A stretch of 9,889 bases of DNA, taken from contig CAJXNE010000065.1 in NCBI GenBank assembly GCA_913056285.1, forward strand, positions 1 through 9,889, in the 5' to 3' direction. The translations under genes were made by a program, and so were the position numbers. This stretch comes from an uncultured Zetaproteobacteria bacterium (GTDB lineage Bacteria; Pseudomonadota; Zetaproteobacteria; Mariprofundales; Mariprofundaceae). The notes beneath the pieces are model-generated. The model worked only from the letters and a program-made list of their open reading frames with translations, did not search any database and was not told the DNA's origin. Below, piece after piece: positions 1 through 4,973 of the stretch. How positions within the stretch are numbered: position 1 is the first letter of the stretch; each line of letters begins with the position of its first letter.

Positions 1-414
1 CAACCGTATCAGTCGCGCCGGCGAGAGTGTGGACTACAGCTGTACAACGCACTGGATATTGACCGGGAGGACAAACAGCGACGACTGGATCAGTGGGCCG
101 CCAACTACCGTGCTTTTGATGCGCCGGTCTGTCTCTTCTTCTTTCTCGATGCTTCCATGGAGGCCGGTGCATGGCTGGACACCGGTATGTTTATTCAGTC
201 CCTGATGCTTGCCGCCGCTGAGGAGGGAGTAGCCAGCTGTGCGCAGGCGGCACTAGCCGAATATCCGGACATCGTAAAAGCTGCACTCGGCTATCCTGAT
301 GACAGTATTTTGCTCTGCGGCATGGGGCTGGGTTACGCCGATACAGATGCGCCGGCAAACAAATATCGCACCCCGCGTGCAGATGTGCATACGTTTACCC
401 ACTTTTTTGATTGA
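1..414 (+). CDS. Nitroreductase-family flavoprotein, C-terminal part (5' end outside window)
   Basis: The frame is open from the first base to the TGA at 412-414, giving the last ~137 residues of a nitroreductase-like protein. Visible landmarks are a YQSRRREC-like segment, the FDAPVCLFFFLD strand, the GAWLDTGMFIQSLMLAA helix, a CAQAALAEYPDIV segment and the DDSILLCGMGLGYAD strand near the C-terminus. These match FMN-dependent nitroreductases of the NfsB/PnbA type, which use NAD(P)H to reduce nitroaromatics or quinone-like substrates in the cytoplasm. The N-terminal FMN-phosphate-binding Arg/Ser segment is not in the window, so cofactor binding cannot be judged and the true substrate is unknown. 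The first internal ATG (157) falls inside conserved sequence and is not the start. It converges on the outer-membrane protein gene, with a hairpin between them. Confidence 0.85.
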   Translation, partial: QPYQSRRRECGLQLYNALDIDREDKQRRLDQWAANYRAFDAPVCLFFFLDASMEAGAWLDTGMFIQSLMLAAAEEGVASCAQAALAEYPDIVKAALGYPDDSILLCGMGLGYADTDAPANKYRTPRADVHTFTHFFD

Positions 415-541
415 ATTCGCCTATACGCCGAAGAATGGAAACCGTCAGGACAGCGCCACTCAAACAGTGCTGTGCGAGCTAGTGCAGTATGTCTTCTGTA
501 AAAGTGATGATGGTAGCCCCCTTTTACTTAGAACAACAAAG

Positions 542-570
542 AATAAAGGGGGCATGATGCCCCCTTTATT
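542..570 (-). terminator. Strong hairpin, terminator for the barrel gene (probably bidirectional)
   Basis: A perfect 12-bp stem (542-553 with 559-570, AATAAAGGGGGC) has a 5-nt loop. On the minus strand it lies just past the stop codon of the outer-membrane protein gene and is followed by a moderately T-rich tail (CTTTGTTGTTC). On the plus strand it lies ~130 nt after the nitroreductase, but without a T-run. The position between convergent genes supports a shared terminator. Confidence 0.75.
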
Positions 571-582
571 GTGAAACTGGGT

Positions 583-1203
583 TTAGAAGTGATACGACAT
601 GGTTGCGGTGGCGCTCCACAGCTTGGCTTTGTTTCCGGTGGTGGTGCCCAGCGTGCCCAGCTTGACATTGGACCAGTACTGCATCCATTCACCGCCGAGG
701 GAAAGATTATCCTGGATATAATAGTCAGCGCCAAAACCATAACTGAATCCTGTTTTGGACTTGGAGGATTCCACGCCGCCTACTGTCTTCTTGAACTTGG
801 CTGTGGTGCCGCCGAGCATGGCGTAGGGTTTAAAGTCTACGGTGACCGGGAACTGGAATTTGGCCAGATAGGAGATGAAATAACTGTCTGATAATTTGAC
901 ATTGCCTTTGGTGCCGGACGAGCTGGAACCAATGCGCAGTTCAGCGCCCAGGTAGTCGCCGATATCAGCGCCGAATTTGCCATAACCGCCGAACACGGTC
1001 TTTTTCATGCTAAGGCCTGTATTGTCCTTGAGTTCCAGCCCGAATGCGCCAATGCCGACGCCTGCATAAGGACGGATGTCAAAATCGTTGTCCGAGTCGA
1101 TCCGGAGATCACTATCGCCATCGAAATCCTGCGCCTGTGCATTGGCCAGCGGTATTGCCAGCAAACACAATGTGGCCAGAGTGATATGTAGATATTTAAA
1201 CAT
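583..1203 (-). CDS. Small outer-membrane beta-barrel protein (OMP_b-brl / OmpA-like barrel family)
   Basis: This encodes ~206 residues starting MFKYLHITLATL. A Sec signal peptide of ~22 residues has a hydrophobic core and an ANAQA cleavage region. The mature protein opens with a very acidic stretch (DFDGDSDLRIDSDNDFD, eight Asp in 17), followed by RPYAGVGIGAFG and alternating amphipathic strands, and ends in SYHF. A terminal Phe is the usual recognition signal of the outer-membrane assembly machinery. Length and strand pattern suit an eight-stranded barrel, like those annotated 'porin family' or 'outer membrane beta-barrel'. The substrate or role cannot be told. The start is ambiguous: an AAGGAG Shine-Dalgarno (minus strand, ~1219-1214) lies 10 nt before the ATG at 1203 and 4 nt before an ATG at 1209, which would add MN. 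A more upstream ATG at 1242 lies ahead of this site and is unlikely. Confidence 0.85.
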   Translation of the reverse strand: MFKYLHITLATLCLLAIPLANAQAQDFDGDSDLRIDSDNDFDIRPYAGVGIGAFGLELKDNTGLSMKKTVFGGYGKFGADIGDYLGAELRIGSSSSGTKGNVKLSDSYFISYLAKFQFPVTVDFKPYAMLGGTTAKFKKTVGGVESSKSKTGFSYGFGADYYIQDNLSLGGEWMQYWSNVKLGTLGTTTGNKAKLWSATATMSYHF

Positions 1204-1308
1204 GTTCATTCTTCTCCTTTTAATAGATAGTAGTATTAACAACAGCGAATATAACCCGGTAAATCAGTACGTGCTGATCAGTTTTCGTTCAGCTTCTATT
1301 GAATTACT

Positions 1309-1473
1309 AGGAGTCTGTCGGGCTTAGGGTGATCGTAGCGAGCAGGTAGGGGAACGAGTCAAAAATAGCATGATTTTGAGGCGCATAGTGGTAACTATGC
1401 AACGATAAATCAGGATATTTTGGGCCGTTATCTCTGCCGAGCAGTAGGTTTCTCATAAGTCCGATAGACTCCT
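1309..1473. mobile_element. MITE-like element with 18-bp terminal inverted repeats
   Basis: The left end (1309-1326, AGGAGTCTGTCGGGCTTA) matches the reverse complement of the right end (1456-1473) at 16 of 18 positions. With ends set at GAGTCT...AGACTC, the flanks read CTAG (1307-1310) and CTGG (1472-1475), a possible imperfect 4-bp target duplication. The 165-bp body has no credible transposase and contains a small internal hairpin (GCATAG/CTATGC, 1383-1400). The element is too short to be autonomous, so it is either a MITE or an IS deletion derivative mobilised in trans. The parent IS family is not assigned. An open frame reads through it on the minus strand but looks like a by-product of the element. 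Confidence 0.65.
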
Positions 1474-1779
1474 GGGGGTTATAAATCGCAAACTGGCTCT
1501 GAATGAATTCAGAGCCAGAGTGAGATCCGATGCTCATACGGGGGGGGAGGGGATGTATGCGCACCGGATGTCGTGGATGCTAGAACTGTGCTGTGACCTG
1601 TAAATGAACATGCTGTTAAAAAAGATTCACCCAAACGTGCATTGCATTGTTTCCCTGCGTGCAACGAACAGTCGCAAGGCGTGCAACAGTTCCATGCAAA
1701 CGCGTTGTTTGTTTCTTCCGGAAGATGAAACAAGGTAAAGCGATATTCAAATCGTTTGGCTGTTCGGCCAAAAAAACTA
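1474..1779. other. Non-coding stretch between the MITE-like element and efp
   Basis: No credible gene is seen on either strand; open frames here are short, low in conserved features, or shadows of efp. It holds the hairpin at 1493-1518, a G-rich run (eight G at 1540-1547, then A and four G), a 9-bp direct repeat GCGTGCAAC (1657-1665 and 1679-1687), and a small stem TTTGGC/GCCAAA (1755-1772) just after the efp stop on the minus strand. Confidence 0.6.
1493..1518 (-). terminator. Perfect 11-bp hairpin, candidate terminator downstream of efp
   Basis: CTGGCTCTGAA (1493-1503) pairs perfectly with 1508-1518, leaving a TGAA loop. On the minus strand it is followed by GTTTGCGATTTATAA, a weak U-tract. 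It lies ~260 nt past the efp stop and next to the MITE-like element, so it may end readthrough from efp or may simply be a repeat. The plus strand has no T-run after it. Confidence 0.4.
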
Positions 1780-2340
1780 TCAGGCGCGTTCCATGAATTC
1801 GCCGGATTCGGTGTTGACCTTAACTTTTGTGCCGGACTCCAGATAGGGCGGCACCATGATGGATGCACCGGTTTCCAGTTTGCCGGGTTTGTAGGAGCCG
1901 GTTGCGGTTTGGCCTTTGATCGTTGCATCGCATTCTACCACTTCGAGAATCACCGTTTGAGGCAGTTTCACATTGAGCGGGCGCTCTTCATGAAATTCAA
2001 CCGTGACCGTAGCTTCCGGCAACATATACGGCAATGCATTCTCCAGCATTTCCGCGCTGAGCGTGGTTTGGTCGTAGGTTTCCAAATCCATGAAATGATA
2101 ATCTTCACCATCGGCATAGAGGTATTGCATATCGCGCTGCGATAATACGACGCGATCAACCTTTTCAGTCGAGTTAAAGCGTTTGTTGGTCTTGGTACCA
2201 GTCTCGATATTGCGCATTTCCAGCTGCATACAGGCCACGCCCTTACCCGGCGTCACATGCTGGGTTTTCATCACGCGCCACAGCCCATTATTCCATTCCA
2301 GAATATTTCCGACTCGTGTGGATACAACATTTATTAGCAT
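1780..2340 (-). CDS. efp: Translation elongation factor P
   Basis: The 186-residue product has the normal EF-P length. EF-P binds the ribosome between the P and E sites and relieves stalling at polyproline stretches. The N-terminal KOW-like domain begins VVSTRVGNILEWNNGLWRV, with the modifiable lysine in the PGKG loop (K33 in VTPGKGVA). The OB domains follow, with TNKRFNSTEKVDRV, MQYLYADGEDYHFMD and the C-terminal TATGSYKPGKLETG and IMVPPYLESG signatures. The lysine means an EpmAB-type or other lysine modification is possible, but no modification gene is in the window. The ATG at 2340 is chosen because it matches family N-termini and has an AGGGGA Shine-Dalgarno 7-8 nt upstream; the open frame extends further upstream but that part is not EF-P. 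It is transcribed divergently from the unknown gene at 2416. Confidence 0.97.
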   Translation of the reverse strand: MLINVVSTRVGNILEWNNGLWRVMKTQHVTPGKGVACMQLEMRNIETGTKTNKRFNSTEKVDRVVLSQRDMQYLYADGEDYHFMDLETYDQTTLSAEMLENALPYMLPEATVTVEFHEERPLNVKLPQTVILEVVECDATIKGQTATGSYKPGKLETGASIMVPPYLESGTKVKVNTESGEFMERA

Positions 2341-2415
2341 AACAAATCCCCTGCGCAGATTGATAAGAAGGAGCGCAACATAGCCATTTGATGCTTTTCG
2401 GGCAACAATTCGCGC

Positions 2416-3288
2416 ATGCCGACTCTTCAGGAAACCATGGATGCGTTCATCCGTAAAACTGCTGGCGACCAACCTGCTGCATTGCTGCATGCCGAGCAGT
2501 GCATGGAGGCGCTGACCGCTTACCTGTTGCATTTTTCCGATCTGTTTGGTGACCGGGAGATGCAGGAGGAGAGCGAATATGCCGAATGGGAAGAGCATCT
2601 CGAAGCCCAGATGAATGATTTGCTTCAGGGTGATGTCGAGATGGTTGGCGATTTGGGGGCGCTGCCGCTACAGGCTTTGGATCCGGAGCATTTGCGTGAT
2701 TTTCTCGGTTGGTATTTGTTACGCGAAACAGGAGATGCAGAGCTCATTCAGGTTCATGCGGACACATTGCAAGCCTGGGTTGAATATACTTACGCATGCG
2801 ACTGGTGGCGTCAGAGCGAATACCTTGGTTTCAAAGACATGTTGAGCGATGTCACGCCGGCGGCAGTGCGCGTAGCGCGACTGTCACAAGTGCTGTTTCA
2901 TTATGTGCGCTCCGGCGTAGGCGTACCGCCCAGGCTGCGCGGCCAGCGCTTCTCACGCTTTGTTGAAGGCCATGGTCGAGTTGCTGAAATTGCTGATGGG
3001 GGCTTGTACCTCAATTTCGAGAATCAGATGGAGCAGATCGGTTCGGAAAAGACGGGTTCGGAAAAGACGGGTTCAGAAAAGGGCAGTTCGGATAAGAGCA
3101 GTTCAGAAAAAATCGGGCCGGTGCTATTGCCACAGCCTGTATTGAATCTGACAGAGTTGGGTGATGTGTTTGATATTGAGCTGGGGCTGAGGGGCGATCG
3201 CTGGGTGATGGTGGATATCGGGCCGGTTTATCCGCGCTGTGTGTATGTGGAAGTAGAAGAATATACGGGGCTGGAAAAAATATCCTGA
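2416..3288 (+). CDS. Hypothetical protein with tandem-repeat linker
   Basis: I do not recognise this 290-residue protein. It has no signal peptide or membrane segment and so is probably cytoplasmic. Residues ~1-190 are acidic and look mainly helical (EQCMEALTAYLLHFSDLFGDREM..., LRDFLGWYLLRETGD, CDWWRQSEYLGFKDML). Residues ~190-290 look beta-rich (GRVAEIADGGLYLNFEN ... FDIELGLRGDRWVMVDIGPVYP), as in a small barrel-like domain. Between the two beta-rich parts lies a hydrophilic linker of five imperfect 5-residue repeats (GSEKT, GSEKT, GSEKG, SSDKS, SSEKI). An in-frame TGA lies ~25 nt upstream, so ATG 2416 is the only practical start, although no good Shine-Dalgarno precedes it. The OmpA-like lipoprotein begins 2 nt after its stop, suggesting co-transcription and perhaps translational coupling. 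Confidence 0.75.
   Translation: MPTLQETMDAFIRKTAGDQPAALLHAEQCMEALTAYLLHFSDLFGDREMQEESEYAEWEEHLEAQMNDLLQGDVEMVGDLGALPLQALDPEHLRDFLGWYLLRETGDAELIQVHADTLQAWVEYTYACDWWRQSEYLGFKDMLSDVTPAAVRVARLSQVLFHYVRSGVGVPPRLRGQRFSRFVEGHGRVAEIADGGLYLNFENQMEQIGSEKTGSEKTGSEKGSSDKSSSEKIGPVLLPQPVLNLTELGDVFDIELGLRGDRWVMVDIGPVYPRCVYVEVEEYTGLEKIS
3040..3114 (+). repeat. Five tandem 15-bp coding repeats
   Basis: The unit GGTTCGGAAAAGACG occurs at 3040-3054 and identically at 3055-3069. Three diverged units follow (3070-3084, 3085-3099, 3100-3114). Each encodes one G/S-S-E/D-K-x pentapeptide of the linker, so copy number can change without breaking the frame. Confidence 0.9.
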
Positions 3289-3290
3289 AC

Positions 3291-4025
3291 ATGGCGCTAA
3301 AGTGTAAGAATCGCGACGCCAGCCGACCAAACAGTATGCTGATGTTACGTTCCTGTTCCATGCTTTGCCTGCTGCTCATGCTGGTTTCCTCCTGTGCGCC
3401 GAGCCATAAACCTTTGAGCAAGGAAGATAAGCAAATTATCGCTGTGATGATGGTGGTCGGCGCGGGCATTGGCGCAGGCGTTGGCGCAGCAGCGTCAAAT
3501 GTCGGTTCGGATACGACCGGTCTGGCTGTGGCTGGCGCACTGGCCGGCGCTGCTTCCGGTTATGTGGTGGGCAATCTTGTCGTCGATCATATGAATCAGC
3601 AGGAAAGAGAAATTCGTCTGTCTGAAGGTAGCAAGAATGGCGATGCCTATATCGAGCGGGTGAAACCGGATGTTTTAAAAATCACGCTGGACCACGGGGC
3701 TGAATTTCCCATTGGTTCTGCCGAACTAAGCGGCAAGGGTAGACAGATACTGGATGATATCGCCAGGGCGGTACAACAGCATGGGCAATCCACTGTCGCT
3801 GTTGTGGCGTATGCCAATGATGCCTCATCAGCCAAAGAAAACCGGGATTTATCCGGGCGCAGGGCGCGTACGGTTGCCAATTATCTGCATCAACATGGCG
3901 TTGGTGATCCCGCCATAAGCTCCACAGGCAGGGGCAGGCCGATGTTTTTACCGGCGAGTAAAATTGCCCAAAAGAACCCTTATTTCCGCCGCGTGGAAAT
4001 CATCATCAAAGCCATGCCCACCTAG
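3291..4025 (+). CDS. OmpA-family lipoprotein with glycine-zipper segment (peptidoglycan-associated type)
   Basis: A lipoprotein signal peptide ends in the lipobox VSSC. The next residues are Ala-Pro rather than Asp, predicting outer-membrane sorting. A Gly/Ala-rich stretch follows (VVGAGIGAGVGAAAS ... LAVAGALAGAASGYVVG), typical of glycine-zipper envelope proteins. The C-terminal ~110 residues form an OmpA-like peptidoglycan-binding domain with a DHGAEFPIGSAEL strand, NRDLSGRRARTVANYL helix and terminal FRRVEIII. Gapless comparison with E. coli OmpA keeps the Arg corresponding to R286 but puts Asn at the D271 position, with Asp next to it (AYAND). The role is probably tethering the outer membrane to the cell wall. 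ATG 3291 lies 2 nt after the upstream stop and favours coupling. ATG 3336 (MLMLRSCSML) gives a more normal 20-residue signal peptide, and neither has a clear Shine-Dalgarno. Confidence 0.88.
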   Translation: MALKCKNRDASRPNSMLMLRSCSMLCLLLMLVSSCAPSHKPLSKEDKQIIAVMMVVGAGIGAGVGAAASNVGSDTTGLAVAGALAGAASGYVVGNLVVDHMNQQEREIRLSEGSKNGDAYIERVKPDVLKITLDHGAEFPIGSAELSGKGRQILDDIARAVQQHGQSTVAVVAYANDASSAKENRDLSGRRARTVANYLHQHGVGDPAISSTGRGRPMFLPASKIAQKNPYFRRVEIIIKAMPT

Positions 4026-4110
4026 CCTTACTCTTGAATAACAAAATGACGGATTCTATCATAGCCTTTTGTCACCTATTGCTGCCGAGACTCACTTCAA
4101 ATAGATAGAA

Positions 4111-4137
4111 TAAAGGTGGGAAGCACACCCTCCTTTA
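4111..4137. terminator. Hairpin between convergent lipoprotein and antitoxin genes
   Basis: TAAAGG-T-GGG (4111-4120) pairs with CCC-T-CCTTTA (4128-4137) around a 7-nt loop with one T-T mismatch. On the minus strand it is followed by a T-rich tail (TTCTATCTATTT), fitting an intrinsic terminator. It overlaps the original TAA stop of the antitoxin frame (4135-4137), which supports the view that the antitoxin once ended there. On the plus strand it is ~90 nt after the lipoprotein gene. Confidence 0.6.
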
Positions 4138-4263
4138 AGCAGCCAGTTTCCAGCCTTCTTCTGTCTCTTCTAAACTTATTTCAAGATGATGGATATCACG
4201 GTTAAGCTGACTGATCCTTTTTAGGATTTCACCTAGCTTACTACCTTCACTAATATTTTCGAG
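4135..4263 (-). pseudogene. Severed C-terminal part of the antitoxin frame
   Basis: Directly after the TAA at 4264-4266 the same frame stays open for 42 codons (LENISEGSKLGEILKRISQL ... EEGWKLAA) to a second TAA at 4135-4137. The segment is predicted helical, amphipathic and rich in charged residues, as in the C-terminal tails of this antitoxin family. No frameshift is needed to join it: changing one codon (TAA to a Tyr codon, giving RGLYLEN) restores a 146-residue protein. It has no start or Shine-Dalgarno of its own, so it is expressed only if the stop is read through. Confidence 0.75.
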
Positions 4264-4575
4264 TTACAAGCCTCGCATCAGGTTCGCCGATGGATCAGGC
4301 ACATACTTTGTTCTACCCTTCTCCCAGTTACGCACTGCTGATTCACCAACACCAAAAAGATTGGCAACATCAACCTGAGAAAGGCCCAGCTCAATTCTGA
4401 AAAAACGAAATTCATCCCCGCTCATTACTGGACGATCAGCAATACAGCGACCAATTACAGCATGTAATCCTTCAAGATCATGTATAGCGACACCCTCACC
4501 ATAAGGGGTTTCCACAACATCATACCCATTCGCCAAATGGATATAGTCCAAACCGCTGTCAGTATAATGATACAT
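4264..4575 (-). CDS. MqsA-like HTH antitoxin, truncated by an in-frame stop
   Basis: This encodes 103 residues starting MYHYTDSGLDYIHLANGYDV. The N-terminal ~50 residues match the YHYTxSGLDxxxLxNGY ... DLEGLHAVIG module of HTH-type antitoxins annotated as MqsA-family or XRE regulators; no Cys pairs for zinc are seen. Residues ~55-92 form the helix-turn-helix (EFRFFRIELGLSQVDVANLFGVGESAVRNWEKGRT). The protein stops at TAA just after LMRGL, where relatives continue, and the missing tail is still encoded in frame to 4135. The HTH is intact, so the short form might still bind DNA, but loss of the tail may affect dimerisation or toxin binding. An AGGAGG Shine-Dalgarno (4587-4582), 6 nt before the ATG, overlaps the stop of the upstream gene remnant, the tight spacing typical of a toxin-antitoxin operon. 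Confidence 0.8.
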   Translation of the reverse strand: MYHYTDSGLDYIHLANGYDVVETPYGEGVAIHDLEGLHAVIGRCIADRPVMSGDEFRFFRIELGLSQVDVANLFGVGESAVRNWEKGRTKYVPDPSANLMRGL

Positions 4576-4585
4576 TCAATGCCTC

Positions 4586-4720
4586 CTAAAACACGGTAAT
4601 AACAACATAATCGCCGTTATCTTTCTTGTACAAAGCTGCTGCCACACTCACTCTTTCCCCTGAATCAACTGTTTGCATGGTAAATTTATCCCGTCGCTTA
4701 TCCCCTCGAATAAACGGAGC
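4586..4720 (-). pseudogene. C-terminal remnant of the upstream gene, probable toxin partner
   Basis: The minus-strand frame ending in TAG at 4588-4586 encodes APFIRGDKRRDKF, then TMQTVDSGERVSVAAALYK, then KDNGDYVVITVF, 44 codons after an in-frame TAA at 4723-4721. The alternation of charged and hydrophobic residues and the GDYVVITVF ending look like the last strands of a small toxin fold, and the position directly before an MqsA-like antitoxin supports that. An ATG exists only at codon 15, with no Shine-Dalgarno, so no full protein is made. Upstream sequence, towards the tRNA, shows no continuation in any frame that I can join to it. Identity as a toxin is inferred from context, not from a catalytic motif. 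Confidence 0.6.
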
Positions 4721-4764
4721 TTACTGGGTAATAATAGAGCTTAGCAAAGGTAAGTCGCAAGTAG

Positions 4765-4795
4765 AAAGCCTGCAAACACATGGTTTACAGGCTTT
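4765..4795 (-). terminator. 13-bp hairpin downstream of the tRNA
   Basis: AAAGCCTGCAAAC (4765-4777) pairs with GTTTACAGGCTTT (4783-4795) around a 5-nt loop. The one non-Watson-Crick position is an A-C mismatch on the plus strand and a G-U pair on the minus strand, so the fold favours minus-strand RNA. It starts 26 nt after the tRNA 3' end and probably stops tRNA transcription, though the following bases (CTACTTGCGACTTAC) are only weakly T-rich. Confidence 0.6.
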
Positions 4796-4820
4796 GTTAC
4801 TACTTTCAGAAATGCTTGGA

Positions 4821-4897
4821 TGGTGGGCTCACAGGGACTCGAACCCCGAACCAACCGGTTATGAGCCGGTAGCGCTAACCAATTGCGCCATGAGCCC
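4821..4897 (-). tRNA. tRNA with CAU anticodon (Ile2 favoured, elongator Met possible)
   Basis: Read on the minus strand, 77 nt form a complete cloverleaf with encoded CCA. The acceptor arm is GGGCTCA/TGAGCCC, the D arm GCGCAATTGGTTAGCGC, the anticodon stem ACCGG/CCGGT with loop CTCATAA (anticodon CAT), the T arm CGGGG-TTCGAGT-CCCTG, and the discriminator A. There is no initiator-type C1-A72 mismatch and no run of three G-C pairs in the anticodon stem, so it is not the initiator. The C4-G69 pair and A73 fit the Ile2 tRNA whose C34 is changed to lysidine by TilS, but the same loop occurs in elongator tRNA-Met, so the identity is not settled by sight. Confidence 0.92.
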
Positions 4898-4918
4898 GTT
4901 TCTTTTTTCGGAAGCGGC

Positions 4919-4947
4919 ACACTAAACAGCGCTTGGTGGCGTGGCAA
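4919..4947 (-). promoter_or_regulatory. Possible sigma-70-type promoter for the tRNA
   Basis: On the minus strand TTGCCA (4947-4942) is followed after 17 nt by TAGTGT (4924-4919). This would start transcription near 4912, ~15 nt before the mature tRNA. The -35 matches the consensus well and the -10 weakly. It lies in the divergent gap shared with the helicase gene. Confidence 0.35.
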
Positions 4948-4973
4948 TCGTACAACGCGTAAGCTGCGTCGCC

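Noticed and set aside
1540..1552. Poly-G tract as a phase-variation switch
   Set aside because: Eight Gs could slip, but the tract is in non-coding DNA and not placed within an obvious promoter spacer.
1307..1564. 85-codon minus-strand open frame across the MITE-like element
   Set aside because: It runs through the inverted repeat and internal hairpin of the element, has no Shine-Dalgarno or recognisable domain, and is best explained by the element's sequence.
2341..2598. N-terminal extension of the efp frame (86 extra codons)
   Set aside because: EF-P homologues begin at the ATG at 2340, which has its own Shine-Dalgarno; the extension overlaps the start of the divergent gene at 2416 and looks like chance open frame.
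4821..4897. Prophage or island attachment site in the tRNA 3' end
   Set aside because: I found no second copy of the tRNA 3' end in the window and no integrase, so only the general hotspot idea is kept.
4626..4925. 99-codon plus-strand open frame over the tRNA region
   Set aside because: It is the antisense of the toxin remnant and the tRNA; the apparent 'RDSNPEPTGYEPVALTNCAM' is a well-known mistranslation of the tRNA complement.
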